A stretch of DNA of 64,000 nucleotides from Thermoanaerobaculia bacterium (GTDB lineage Bacteria > Acidobacteriota > Thermoanaerobaculia > Multivoradales > J023), in the NCBI GenBank assembly GCA_030431255.1, contig JAUIJL010000002.1, positions 62,001 to 126,000 of the forward strand. Reading direction: 5' to 3'. The notes under the pieces are model-generated. The model worked only from the letters and a program-made list of their open reading frames with translations. It did no database searches and was not told where the DNA came from. Made by a program: the position numbers and the translations under genes. Positions 18,494 through 26,979 of the stretch are shown here, in pieces. Positions within the stretch are counted from its first letter, which is position 1. Each line of letters opens with the position of its first letter.

Positions 18494-18645
18494 TCTTCTT
18501 TCGGCGATTTCGGCCGCCCGATGCTTTCTGGAGAGGACGATGCTCCTGGACAAGACCTCTTGTCCGATAAACTCAAGGCGCGAAATAGAGAGCTTTCCGA
18601 CGCAAGCTGCCGGCCGACCGGCCATCCAACCCAGAGGGACCCTGC

Positions 18646-20172
18646 ATGCCCAAGAAATACGTCCACCGAGCCGGTGCCGAATTCACCGGCTTGAACCGCC
18701 GCCGATTCATGGGTTTGACCTCCGCCGGCCTGTTCGGCACCTGGGCCGGACGCCTCGGGGCCGACAGCGATCTCGAGTCGGAGATCGTGCCCGGCTGTGA
18801 AGCGATTTTTTCCGAGAGGGTCTTGGTGATCGGCGCGGGCATCTCAGGGCTGGCAGCTGCCCGCCGGTTGAAAGACGCGGGCTTCGACGTCTTGATCCTC
18901 GAATCGCGGGAACGCATCGGGGGTCGAATCGAAACCAGCTCTCATTGGTCGGACGCGCCGGTGGATCTGGGAGCCTCCTGGATCCACGGTACGGACGGCA
19001 ATCCGATCGCCCAGATCGCCGAAAGCATCGATGCCCCGACGGTAGCAACCCACGACGACAAAGCGAAGATCTACGACGCAGACGGACGGGTGTTGAGCCA
19101 AACGGAAAGCCACCGGCTTGAGCAGCTCACCGACCGAGTCCAGCAGATCATCGTCGATGGACAGGATGCGGATTTGGACCGTCCTCTCCGGCAAACCGTG
19201 CAAGACGGCATCGGATTCGAGCAGTTGTCCCTTCAGGATCAGCGCTTGGTCAACTTCATCATCCATGAGATTGAGCAGGACTCGGCGGGCAGCGCCCAAT
19301 CGCTTTCAACCTATTGGTTCGACCAACCCGACGTTTTCACCGGCTCGGAGGTCGTTTTCCCATCCGGTTATCGGGCGATCACCGATCACCTGGCCACCGG
19401 GCTCGCCATCGAGCTCGGACACACGGTGCGTGAGGTTTCCGTCGGCTCGGACGGCGTGACGGTGACCTCGCAACAAGGGGTTTTCGCAGGCAACCTCGCG
19501 ATCGTCACCCTCCCCCTCGGCGTGTTGAAATCCGGCGCCGTGCAATTTTCGCCGAAACTTCCAGCGCCTATGTTGCAAGCGATCGACTCCCTGAAAATGG
19601 GAATATTGAATAAGGCCTATCTTCGGTTCCCGTCGACTTTTTGGCCAGGAGATCTGGACTGGATCCAACAAGTGCCTGGGGACCCTGGCGAGTGGCTCAA
19701 TTGGGTCAATATGAGCCGGGTGACCGGTGAGCCCATCTTGGTGGCGCTCAACGCCGCCGATTTCGGCCGAAACCTCGAGTCTTGGACCGATCAAGAGATC
19801 GTCGCGGACGGCGTGGAGAAGCTGCGCGGCATATTCGGCAACGCTATCCCCGATCCCGTGGATTTCCAAATCACCCGCTGGGGATCGGACCCGCACACCT
19901 TGGGCTCCTATTCTTACATCCCGGCAGGCGCCCATCCGTCCGCCCGCGACGCCCTTGCCGGCAGCCTCGAGGATCGTGTCTTTTTCGCCGGCGAGGCCAC
20001 CCATCGCCAGTATTACCCCACCGTCCATGGAGCTTATCTCTCAGGTCTCGCCGCGGCGGATCGGGTGCTGGAAGCTGTCGCTGAGCAAACAGAGAGCTCG
20101 AGATCGGCAATTCGGGTCGACAAGAAGGCCCTGCCGGGACGACGTCCCCCGAGCGACCCGACAGCGCCTTAA
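18646..20172 (+). CDS. FAD-dependent amine oxidase, probably Tat-exported
   Basis: The 508-residue protein has a twin-arginine signal (NRRRFMGLTSAG at 17-28), so it is likely folded with its flavin in the cytoplasm and exported. The FAD-binding Rossmann motif GAGISG is at 63-68, followed by the Glu and RIGGR signature of the monoamine/polyamine oxidase family near 90-97. The C-terminal FAD contact region (FFAGEATHRQYYPTVHGAYLSG) is intact. It should oxidise a primary or secondary amine, or a polyamine, to an aldehyde with H2O2 release; the substrate cannot be read from sequence. It is divergent from the giant kinase. Confidence 0.9.
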   Translation: MPKKYVHRAGAEFTGLNRRRFMGLTSAGLFGTWAGRLGADSDLESEIVPGCEAIFSERVLVIGAGISGLAAARRLKDAGFDVLILESRERIGGRIETSSHWSDAPVDLGASWIHGTDGNPIAQIAESIDAPTVATHDDKAKIYDADGRVLSQTESHRLEQLTDRVQQIIVDGQDADLDRPLRQTVQDGIGFEQLSLQDQRLVNFIIHEIEQDSAGSAQSLSTYWFDQPDVFTGSEVVFPSGYRAITDHLATGLAIELGHTVREVSVGSDGVTVTSQQGVFAGNLAIVTLPLGVLKSGAVQFSPKLPAPMLQAIDSLKMGILNKAYLRFPSTFWPGDLDWIQQVPGDPGEWLNWVNMSRVTGEPILVALNAADFGRNLESWTDQEIVADGVEKLRGIFGNAIPDPVDFQITRWGSDPHTLGSYSYIPAGAHPSARDALAGSLEDRVFFAGEATHRQYYPTVHGAYLSGLAAADRVLEAVAEQTESSRSAIRVDKKALPGRRPPSDPTAP

Positions 20173-20181
20173 CCGACCAGC

Positions 20182-21348
20182 CTATGGCCTGCTTCGAGCC
20201 TCGGATCGCGGAGGGGCGGTGCTCAAGAGCTCGGCCGCGGCGGCGATTCGACGAGCAGCGCACGTCATATTGTCCGCTCCCGCGGGGCACCATTTCCTGA
20301 ACGTGTGGAGGGAGCTTTGCTCGCAATCGCCGAGATTGTCGAGCACCCGGTAGGCGCTGCCCGGTTGGTAGATCTCCGCCACCAGGGCGTCGATGGCCAG
20401 TCGAGCGGCGTTGGCCATGCAGAGGTCCGACGAGAGATCCGGCAAGGTGGGCGAAGGCTCTCCGGGATGGCTCTCGTAGTGACAATATTGATGGTCGATG
20501 CCCTCCACGCCCAAGGTGCCGAGCAAATCGCCCACTTGGCGACCGAGAATCCAGGCGGCGTGCTCGCCGCCGTCGAAGGGCAAAGTCAAAGCCTGAGCCG
20601 AAAGCTCCGGGTCGATCTCACCACCTCCGGCTTCCGCCGGTTGGAGCAAAGCCTCGGCCCACATCTGCACGCCCCTGGCCACCAACCCTTTGTCTTCCAG
20701 TCCCAAGGTGGAGCCGAGGGACGACTGGGTGCAGATGCCGTCGCAAATCCCGGAGGTCCAATCAACCCCTGGAAAATCCACGTCGCAACCGGCGCCGGGC
20801 ACGCCGTTGGGTTTGTTCTCCCGCCACAAACAATTGTTTTCCTCGGTCAGGATGCCCCAATTGCAAAACTCTCCCGCGCCGGCGCAATCACCGGAAAAAT
20901 AGCAATGGCAATTGGGAAGCTGCGAGCTTTGAGCACTCCAAGCCGTGGCGTCACCGGTTTCCATGTCGTCGCCGAAAATACCCTCGACAATAATCGTGTG
21001 GGTCGGTCCCTGGCCGAAATGAACACTGCAGGTATAGTCCCAAGTACCCCCCTCGTGAAAAGTGAAGGAGTATTGCCACGGGTCCGACGACGGGACGCCG
21101 CTATCGAAGGTACCGTCGATGGCGACCACACTGTGCGCGCCGCTATCGACATTGACCCAAGTGACCGTATCCCCCACTTGAATGGTCAGCTGAGCGGGAA
21201 CGAAGCCCACTTCGGTGGTTTCGACCATATGCTCCTCCCCATAAAGGGCGATAGCGACGAGCAAGCTCAAGATCGACGACAGGACGAGCCCACGCCGAGC
21301 TCGCAGCGCGGTGGACGGCAGAGACGCATTGGGGGCAGGAAGAAGCAT
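20182..21348 (-). CDS. Secreted cupredoxin-domain protein with Cys-rich region
   Basis: The 388-residue product has an N-terminal hydrophobic export segment (LVLSSILSLLVAIALYG) after a basic lead. Residues about 40-125 form a plastocyanin/azurin-like domain (FVPAQLTIQVGDTVTWVN, GAHSVVAI, YTCSVHFG), supplying the His, Cys and His copper ligands; the usual axial Met is not evident. A DGFESGD-like element (IFGDDMETGDATAW) follows internally rather than at the C-terminus, then a Cys-rich stretch (CHCYFSGDC, CNWG, CDVDFPG, CDGICTQ) and a helical C-terminal half with further Cys. Role may be copper binding or electron transfer outside the cell. The ATG at 21348 follows GAGGAG. It converges on the amine oxidase. 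Confidence 0.8.
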   Translation of the reverse strand: MLLPAPNASLPSTALRARRGLVLSSILSLLVAIALYGEEHMVETTEVGFVPAQLTIQVGDTVTWVNVDSGAHSVVAIDGTFDSGVPSSDPWQYSFTFHEGGTWDYTCSVHFGQGPTHTIIVEGIFGDDMETGDATAWSAQSSQLPNCHCYFSGDCAGAGEFCNWGILTEENNCLWRENKPNGVPGAGCDVDFPGVDWTSGICDGICTQSSLGSTLGLEDKGLVARGVQMWAEALLQPAEAGGGEIDPELSAQALTLPFDGGEHAAWILGRQVGDLLGTLGVEGIDHQYCHYESHPGEPSPTLPDLSSDLCMANAARLAIDALVAEIYQPGSAYRVLDNLGDCEQSSLHTFRKWCPAGADNMTCAARRIAAAAELLSTAPPRSEARSRP

Positions 21349-21653
21349 GATTCTCCTCGCGTGTTGGGGCTGAAAAGGAAGGTGTAGCCCCTAGTTTACA
21401 CCGCGTCCACACCGTTTCTACACCGCGTCTTCACCGTCACTTTCGGAGCCGTCCCAACCGCGAGCGCGACCCAGCCGAGCGTCGATCTCGCCCAACCAAC
21501 CTCGATATGACCGTCGCGCCACTCGTCTTGTCGTCCCCCGGCCTTGAGCCGACTCATCGACATCGCTAAGATTCGCCCAGTCAAAGACAATGACAAGATC
21601 GGAATCCGAGATGGTGAGCGATCGGTGATCGCGGAGATGGGTGAACCGGGTAT
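21349..21653. other. 305-bp divergent intergenic region
   Basis: No gene or RNA recognised. It contains an imperfect tandem duplication of about 20 bp at 21395-21436 (TTTACACCGCGTCCACACCG and a close copy). It must hold promoters for the cupredoxin and TPR-kinase genes, but none matches consensus clearly. Confidence 0.5.
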
Positions 21654-24053
21654 ATGACCACGAGCGACGGTTTCGAGGGCGACGGCCAGGGTGAGAGCGC
21701 GAAGAGTGACCGGGGCCGGGTGACGCTGTCGCTGCCCTTCCAGCTCGGCCCCTATCGGCTCGAAAAAACCCTCGGCCGAGGCGGCATGGGTATCGTTTAC
21801 CTCGCCTACGACCAGCGGCTCGAGCGCCGGGTGGCGATCAAGCGCATGCTCAAGGGCTCGGAAGACTCGAAGGTGCGCGAGCGGCTGCGGCGCGAGGCCA
21901 AGACCACCGCCCAGCTTACCCACCCCGCCATCATCCAAGTCTTCGACCTGTTGGAGGATTCCGCCGGCGACTGGATCGTCATGGAGCTGGTGGAAGGCAC
22001 ACCCCTCTCGACGCTGTTGAAAAACGGCCCGATCGATATTGATTCGACTCTGAGCTTTGGCCATCAGATTGCCCAAGGCTTGGCCGCCGCCCACCGCTTG
22101 GGCATTGTGCATCGGGATCTCAAAACCGAAAACGTGATGGTCTTGCCCGACGGACGGATCAAGATCCTCGACTTCGGCATTGCGAAACGTCTAGACCTGG
22201 TCACCGAGGGAACCGGCGAGCACACCCTGTCCCGCACCGGCGAGGTCATCGGCACCAGTCGGGCCATGGCGCCCGAGCAAGCCCGCGGTCGCGAGGTCGG
22301 TCCCCGTTCGGACCTCTTTTCCTTGGGTGTCTTGCTCTACGAGATCACCACTGGAACCTCGCCGTTTCGCGCGGAGTCCGCGATCGAAACCTTGACCCGC
22401 GTGGTCACCCACCGCCCCAAACCCGTCGATCAGCTGAGGGAGGGGATCCCCCCCGGTTTCTCGGCCTTGGTGGAGCGTCTGATGCGCAAAGCCTCGGAGC
22501 TGCGCCCGGAAGGCGCCGACTGGGTGGCCGGCGAGCTGAGCCGGATGATCGAGTCTCGACGCCTCGCCGGCGCTCCGGCCGACACCGCGGAGGCGGAAGA
22601 CGCGGATGCCACCGTGGCCGGCACGAGCTGGCTGGAAGAGACGTCATTCCAAGACCCCACCCACTCTTACGACCATGGATTCGGACTCTCGGGTCGTCCC
22701 GGCAGGAAGTGGATCTGGGGTCTTTCAGCGGCGCTGCTGGTCGGGATCGCCGGGGCTGCGGCCATGCTCGTCCCCAGGGGCGGAGGATCCGAGACCCACG
22801 AGCCCGATCCGCAGATCAGCTCCCTAGGCTCGGCACCGGCGGTGGTCGTCAACGCCTTGGAAGATCCCCTGGGCAGCTATGAGCACGCCATGGCGATTCT
22901 CCGTCGCATTGATCAGCCCGAGAATATCGAGCGGGCGATCGAAATCTTCGAGGCCTTGCTCGAACGGGATCCCCACTCGGCCGCCGCCCATGCCGGACTG
23001 GCTCGCGCCTATTGGGAAAAATCCCGCAATACCTCGACCGGCGGCGACCCGGTCTTCTTGGACCAGGCATTCGCCATGGCCCAAGAGGCCGTGCGCCTCG
23101 ACGGCTATCTCGCCGACGCCCGAACCAGCCTCGGCCTGACCTATTTTGCGAAAGGTCAGTATGGCCAGGCCGTGGAGGAGCTGGAGATGGCCCTCAGCTT
23201 GGGACCTCTCCACCCGGATGCTCTCTACGGCCTCGGCAAGGTGGCCGACGCTGAGCGCAAAGCCGACGACGCCGAAAAATACTTTCAACAGGCCATCGAT
23301 CAGCGTGCCGCTCCTATTTACCTCGATGCCTTAGGCTCCTTGCTTTACGATCTCGGACGTTACGATGAAGCCGAGCAAACCTTCCTCCAGAGCCTCGAGC
23401 AAGCTCCCGACAACGTGCATGCTTTGCGCAATTTGGGCGGCGTCTACTATGCCCAAGGCCGGTTGGACGAAGCCGCGGCCCAATTTCAATCGGCCCTAAA
23501 AATCCATCCCAACGCTTCCCTTTATTCCAACTTGGGCACCCTTTTCTTCAGCCGCGGCCTCTACCTCAAGGCTGCGGCCGCATTCGAAGACGCCTTGACC
23601 CTGGGCGGCGCCTCGAACCAATATATTTTCTGGCTCAACTTGGGCGACGCCTACCGCCAAATTCCGGGGAAAAAGACAGACGCTGAACGCAGCTATCGCC
23701 GGGCGCTGCAAATGCTCGACAGCTCGCTCAAGGCCTCACCGGACAACGTCCGGGTACGTAGCCGACGGGCCTTGGCTCGGGCTCGCTTGAACCGATGCGC
23801 CGACGCCTTGAAGGATGTCGACCAGATCCGGCAGGCGGGGACCGGCGGCGATCTCTACTCTTTATTCCGCTTAGCGGTCTCTGAAGAGATCTGCGGAGAG
23901 AGGGAGCAGGCCCTCATCCACCTGGAAGAGGCTTTTCTCGCCGGGCTCCCCCTCTCTGAGGCCAGAAATGAGCCGGATCTCGAGGAGCTGCGCGCCGACT
24001 TGGGCTTCCACCATATTCTCGTGGCTGTCGACACCTCCAAAGATCCGGACTAA
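21654..24053 (+). CDS. Transmembrane Ser/Thr protein kinase with C-terminal TPR repeats
   Basis: The 799-residue protein has a complete PknB-type kinase domain (about 33-300): glycine loop GRGGMGIVY at 41-49, Lys63 in VAIK, HRDLKTEN with catalytic Asp155, and DFG at 173-175. A Pro/Ala/Asp linker leads to one membrane helix at about 353-373. The region from about 405 to 790 is built of TPR repeats (for example AAAHAGLARAYWEKSR, PDALYGLGKVADAERKADDAEKYF, VHALRNLGGVYYAQGRLDEAAAQF). This fits a membrane receptor kinase with a cytoplasmic catalytic domain and external TPR sensor or scaffold. Unlike the giant hybrid at 12105-18293, all catalytic residues are intact. It ends 5 bp from the convergent unknown gene. 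Confidence 0.93.
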   Translation: MTTSDGFEGDGQGESAKSDRGRVTLSLPFQLGPYRLEKTLGRGGMGIVYLAYDQRLERRVAIKRMLKGSEDSKVRERLRREAKTTAQLTHPAIIQVFDLLEDSAGDWIVMELVEGTPLSTLLKNGPIDIDSTLSFGHQIAQGLAAAHRLGIVHRDLKTENVMVLPDGRIKILDFGIAKRLDLVTEGTGEHTLSRTGEVIGTSRAMAPEQARGREVGPRSDLFSLGVLLYEITTGTSPFRAESAIETLTRVVTHRPKPVDQLREGIPPGFSALVERLMRKASELRPEGADWVAGELSRMIESRRLAGAPADTAEAEDADATVAGTSWLEETSFQDPTHSYDHGFGLSGRPGRKWIWGLSAALLVGIAGAAAMLVPRGGGSETHEPDPQISSLGSAPAVVVNALEDPLGSYEHAMAILRRIDQPENIERAIEIFEALLERDPHSAAAHAGLARAYWEKSRNTSTGGDPVFLDQAFAMAQEAVRLDGYLADARTSLGLTYFAKGQYGQAVEELEMALSLGPLHPDALYGLGKVADAERKADDAEKYFQQAIDQRAAPIYLDALGSLLYDLGRYDEAEQTFLQSLEQAPDNVHALRNLGGVYYAQGRLDEAAAQFQSALKIHPNASLYSNLGTLFFSRGLYLKAAAAFEDALTLGGASNQYIFWLNLGDAYRQIPGKKTDAERSYRRALQMLDSSLKASPDNVRVRSRRALARARLNRCADALKDVDQIRQAGTGGDLYSLFRLAVSEEICGEREQALIHLEEAFLAGLPLSEARNEPDLEELRADLGFHHILVAVDTSKDPD

Positions 24054-24058
24054 TCCCC

Positions 24059-24703
24059 TCAGAGTCGGCCGCCGCCCTTGCCACCTCCGCCGTCACCTTC
24101 GCTCTCGGTCTCGCTGACGATCATTTCCGGGTCGAACACATAGTGGTTCATCCAGCCACCATCGGCCATTTTGATCGCGACCGTCAGCTCAAAGGCGCGG
24201 AATTTATGGTGACCCTCGACTTCTTCTAAGGTCGAGAAGTCTGCGAATTTCAAAGTTTCATATTCTTCTCCCGCGCCACTGCGGCCGACCAGATCCCACG
24301 TTGGAAGCAGATGCTCCGCATTTAGGCTGTAGACCGGGCTGCGCTGATCCTCCAACCGATCGGAGAAGCGCCACTCCACCACGTCTTCTTCGAAGGGATT
24401 CGCTGGTCGACCCGTGACCGGATTGTTGAAATAGAACTCCGCCAACGCCATGCTCGGATAATTCGGCTCGTGCCCCGGAACCCTCAAGCTGCTGATATCC
24501 ACAATGCGAAAACAGATCTCGTCTCCCGCCCGCAGGTGTGAGTACCAAGCTGCTCTGGCGTGTTCCGGCGCTTCTCCTCGGGTGATGTCGACCAAGGCAT
24601 TTTGCAGCGGAAAGATCCGCATATTCGGATTGGTTTGCGGCACCGGGGCTGCGTGCAAGTTGATCCCGAGCTCGATACGAAATTTTTTGGAGGTACGCTT
24701 CAT
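24059..24703 (-). CDS. Unknown protein behind a sigma-54 promoter
   Basis: The 214-residue protein starts at an ATG preceded by AAAAAGGAG. It has no signal peptide or membrane helix. The first two thirds alternate short strands and turns (FRIELGINLHAAPV, GDEICFRIVDISSL, MALAEFYFNN), ending in a Gly-rich tail (DGGGGKGGGRL). No family recognised. A sigma-54-type promoter lies about 80 bp upstream on the same strand, and the divergent neighbour encodes a sigma-54 activator, so regulation by that activator is likely. The promoter, leader length and absence of a signal peptide parallel the LamG gene at 10767. Confidence 0.7.
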   Translation of the reverse strand: MKRTSKKFRIELGINLHAAPVPQTNPNMRIFPLQNALVDITRGEAPEHARAAWYSHLRAGDEICFRIVDISSLRVPGHEPNYPSMALAEFYFNNPVTGRPANPFEEDVVEWRFSDRLEDQRSPVYSLNAEHLLPTWDLVGRSGAGEEYETLKFADFSTLEEVEGHHKFRAFELTVAIKMADGGWMNHYVFDPEMIVSETESEGDGGGGKGGGRL

Positions 24704-24781
24704 CTGAGTCTCCTTTTTGGGAGTGAGCTGATAGTAGACCGTGGCAGGTCAGTAGATCGCTGAAGGCCACAGGTCAGTTGA

Positions 24782-24796
24782 GCAAACAACGTACCA
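24782..24796 (-). promoter_or_regulatory. Candidate sigma-54 promoter for the unknown gene at 24059-24703
   Basis: On the minus strand the sequence reads TGGTAC, five bases, TTGC: one mismatch to TGGCAC-N5-TTGC, with the invariant GG and GC retained at correct spacing. Predicted start near 24770 gives a leader of about 67 nt. It lies in the gap shared with the divergent sigma-54 activator gene. Confidence 0.55.
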
Positions 24797-24842
24797 GCTT
24801 CCAGGAGCGGCACTGAGGCGCAACGAGGCCCTTAAATCCACG

Positions 24843-24903
24843 GATTCGACGAAGCTCGATAAAGATTCGACCCAAGTCGACCAAGCGCGACGAAGTAGAA
24901 TCC
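24843..24903. repeat. Degenerate 21-bp tandem repeat, about three copies
   Basis: Units begin GATTCGACGAAGCTCGAT, GATTCGACCCAAGTCGAC and GCGCGACGAAGTAGAATC. They directly precede the start of the sigma-54 activator gene at 24908 and could include binding sites for it. Confidence 0.55.
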
Positions 24904-24907
24904 GGCC

Positions 24908-26497
24908 ATGACGAGCTCACCTTTCCAAGCCGACGACACCGCTGCCACCCAAGCCGCTACCCAAACCGGAACCGGCGAGTGGGAAGGCATGGCCTCCGAC
25001 TTGCGGGTCCATGGGGTGACGGTGCTCTATCATCCGGAGCTCGACCGGATCGGTGAGCGGGCGGTGCTCGACGGCCTCGGTGCCGGGCAAGAAGAAATGC
25101 TCTCCCGCCAAGCTCCGGAGCTGGCGGCACCTGGCTCGGAGGTCTGCCGTCCATTGGCTGATCAACGCCTCAGCCGGTCTCCGATCGTGTTGCGCCCGAC
25201 GTCGAGCGGTGTCGAGATCGACCGCAGCCGAACCAGCACCCGTCTTTCGGTCGACGGTTGCGAGGTGCGGGACCGACACACCGTGCCCGATTCGAAGCTC
25301 GACGAAGGCGCCGTGTTGCTCTTGGCCGGCCGGATCGTGTTGCTTCTGCATCGATTGGATCCGGTGACCGACATCTCTACCCCGCGCTTCGAGCTAGTCG
25401 GCGACAGCCCGGCCATGGCTCGGCTGCGTCGAGATATCGTGAAGATCGCAGATCTGCGGGTGCCGGTCCTGTTGCGTGGCGAGTCGGGCACGGGCAAAGA
25501 GCTGGTGGCCCGCGCCATCCACGAAGCGGGGCCCCAACGTCGGCAGCCGTATCTTGCGGTCAACATGGGAGCGATGCCCCCGACCTTGGCCGCCGCGGAG
25601 CTCTTCGGGGCCGAAAAAGGGGCCTACACCGGCGCCGAGCGTCGACGGGCCGGTTACTTTCAGCGCGCTCAGGGCGGTACCCTCTTTCTCGACGAGGTCG
25701 GTGAAACGCCGCTCGAAACCCAAGCCCTCTTGCTCCGATCCCTCGAGACCGGAGAAGTCCAGCCCGTGGGCGGGGAGACCGTGCTCAAGCCCGACGTGCG
25801 CATCGTGTCGGCCACCGACGCGGATCTGGAATCGGCTATCGCCGCCGAGAGATTTCGCGCTCCGTTGTTGCATCGTTTGAGTGGATATGTGCTTCGCCTG
25901 CCGCCTCTGCGATCGCGACGCGAGGATTTCGGCCGACTGCTTTTCCACTTCTTACGCCGCGAGCTGGCGGCATTGGACCAATCCCATCTGATCGCTCCAC
26001 GGCCGCGACCTTGGCTGCCGGCACCATGGATCGCACGATTGGCGGCCTGGCATTGGCCCGGCAACGTGCGTCAGCTGGCCAATGTGGTGCGTCAATTGGT
26101 AATCGCCAATCGCGACGCGGATCCGGCCAACCGATTCGAGGAGGTCGAGACCCTTTTGCAAGAAGCTCCCCCGGCCGCGGCGGTTCCGGTCGCGGCGCCC
26201 TCACCTCAGGCCCCGGCTCGTCGGCAGGCGGCTCAGCTGAGCGAAAACGAGGTGGTTGACGCGCTCCGGGCCCACCAATTTCAACCCGCCGCCGCCGCCG
26301 ACGCCCTCGGCATTCCCCGCTCTTCGATCTACGACCTGATGAATAAAATCCCGAGCCTGCGCAAAGCCTCCGAGCTCAGCCTGGAGGAGATCGAAGCCGC
26401 CCGTGCCCGGGTCGGCCCGAGCTTGGAAGCCATGGCCGCCGACCTCGAGGTCTCCAAACGGGCTCTGCTTCGACGCTTGGGGCAGCTCGACGCCTGA
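24908..26497 (+). CDS. FHA-domain sigma-54-dependent transcriptional activator
   Basis: The 529-residue protein has an N-terminal region (about 75-150) resembling an FHA domain (SRSPIVLRP, IDRSRTSTRLSVDG, GAVLLLAGRIVLLLH), then a sigma-54 activator AAA+ domain: Walker A GESGTGKE at 191-198, the sigma-54 contact loop GAYTGA at 238-243 (Tyr in place of the usual Phe), Walker B TLFLDEVGE near 258-266. The C-terminus carries a Fis-type helix-turn-helix (QPAAAADALGIPRSSIYDLM) and a second possible HTH (EAMAADLEVSKRALLRRL). FHA activators are typically controlled by Ser/Thr phosphorylation, so the kinase at 21654 is a plausible partner by proximity only. Probable targets: the sigma-54 promoters at 24782 and 10669. 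Confidence 0.9.
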   Translation: MTSSPFQADDTAATQAATQTGTGEWEGMASDLRVHGVTVLYHPELDRIGERAVLDGLGAGQEEMLSRQAPELAAPGSEVCRPLADQRLSRSPIVLRPTSSGVEIDRSRTSTRLSVDGCEVRDRHTVPDSKLDEGAVLLLAGRIVLLLHRLDPVTDISTPRFELVGDSPAMARLRRDIVKIADLRVPVLLRGESGTGKELVARAIHEAGPQRRQPYLAVNMGAMPPTLAAAELFGAEKGAYTGAERRRAGYFQRAQGGTLFLDEVGETPLETQALLLRSLETGEVQPVGGETVLKPDVRIVSATDADLESAIAAERFRAPLLHRLSGYVLRLPPLRSRREDFGRLLFHFLRRELAALDQSHLIAPRPRPWLPAPWIARLAAWHWPGNVRQLANVVRQLVIANRDADPANRFEEVETLLQEAPPAAAVPVAAPSPQAPARRQAAQLSENEVVDALRAHQFQPAAAADALGIPRSSIYDLMNKIPSLRKASELSLEEIEAARARVGPSLEAMAADLEVSKRALLRRLGQLDA

Positions 26498-26582
26498 CCA
26501 GCTCGCTCACCCAACCGACCGACGGTATAGGATCCTGCTGTCAGGTCACGGACTAAGAAACCTTTACGACGCAGGAGATCCC

Positions 26583-26921
26583 GTGGAAACCATCGCTTGG
26601 AACGATTTCACCCGAGTGGAGCTGAGAGTGGGCCGCATCGTGCGAGCTGAGCCTTTCCCTGAAGCCCGCAAACCCGCCTATATCTTGCACGTGGATTTCG
26701 GGGACGAAATCGGCATCAAGAAATCGAGCGCTCAAATCACGGCCCACTATCAGCTCGAGGAGCTGCCGGGTCGGCAGGTGGTGGCGGTCGTGAACTTTCC
26801 CAAGAAGCAAATCGGCCCGCTGATGTCGGAATGCCTGGTGACGGGTTTCTACGACGAAAACGGCGATGTCGTGCTCTGCGTGCCCGACAAGGAGATGCCC
26901 TTGGGCGCCAAGCTCGGCTGA
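26583..26921 (+). CDS. csaA: CsaA-like tRNA-binding-domain protein
   Basis: The 112-residue protein matches the whole CsaA family: a single OB-fold tRNA-binding domain (DFTRVELRVGRIVRAEPFPEA, ILHVDFG, KKSSAQITAHY, VAVVNFPKKQIGPLMSECLV, LCVPDKEMPLGAKLG). CsaA proteins are dimers with chaperone or export-assisting activity proposed in Bacillus. The start was taken at the GTG at 26583, because it follows AGGAG at good spacing and the family begins at this position. It stands alone, 85 bp after the sigma-54 activator. Confidence 0.9.
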   Translation: METIAWNDFTRVELRVGRIVRAEPFPEARKPAYILHVDFGDEIGIKKSSAQITAHYQLEELPGRQVVAVVNFPKKQIGPLMSECLVTGFYDENGDVVLCVPDKEMPLGAKLG

Positions 26922-26979
26922 GCCGGGCATGACCGCCCGTCGCGACCGCGAGAAATCCAACTCCACAGCCCCTCCGGGC

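Larger units (their letters stand above)
18294..18645. other. 352-bp divergent intergenic region
   Basis: No gene seen. It separates the giant kinase (minus strand) from the amine oxidase (plus strand) and holds a 24-bp palindrome and a 13-bp tandem duplication. On the minus strand, TATAGA just downstream of the palindrome could be a -10 element for the kinase gene. Confidence 0.6.

Noticed and set aside
22660-22680. DGFEGD at the N-terminus of the TPR kinase considered as another copy of the tail motif
   Set aside because: The resemblance (residues 5-10 of the kinase, DNA near 21666) is short, at the wrong end, and in a cytoplasmic segment, so it is treated as coincidence.
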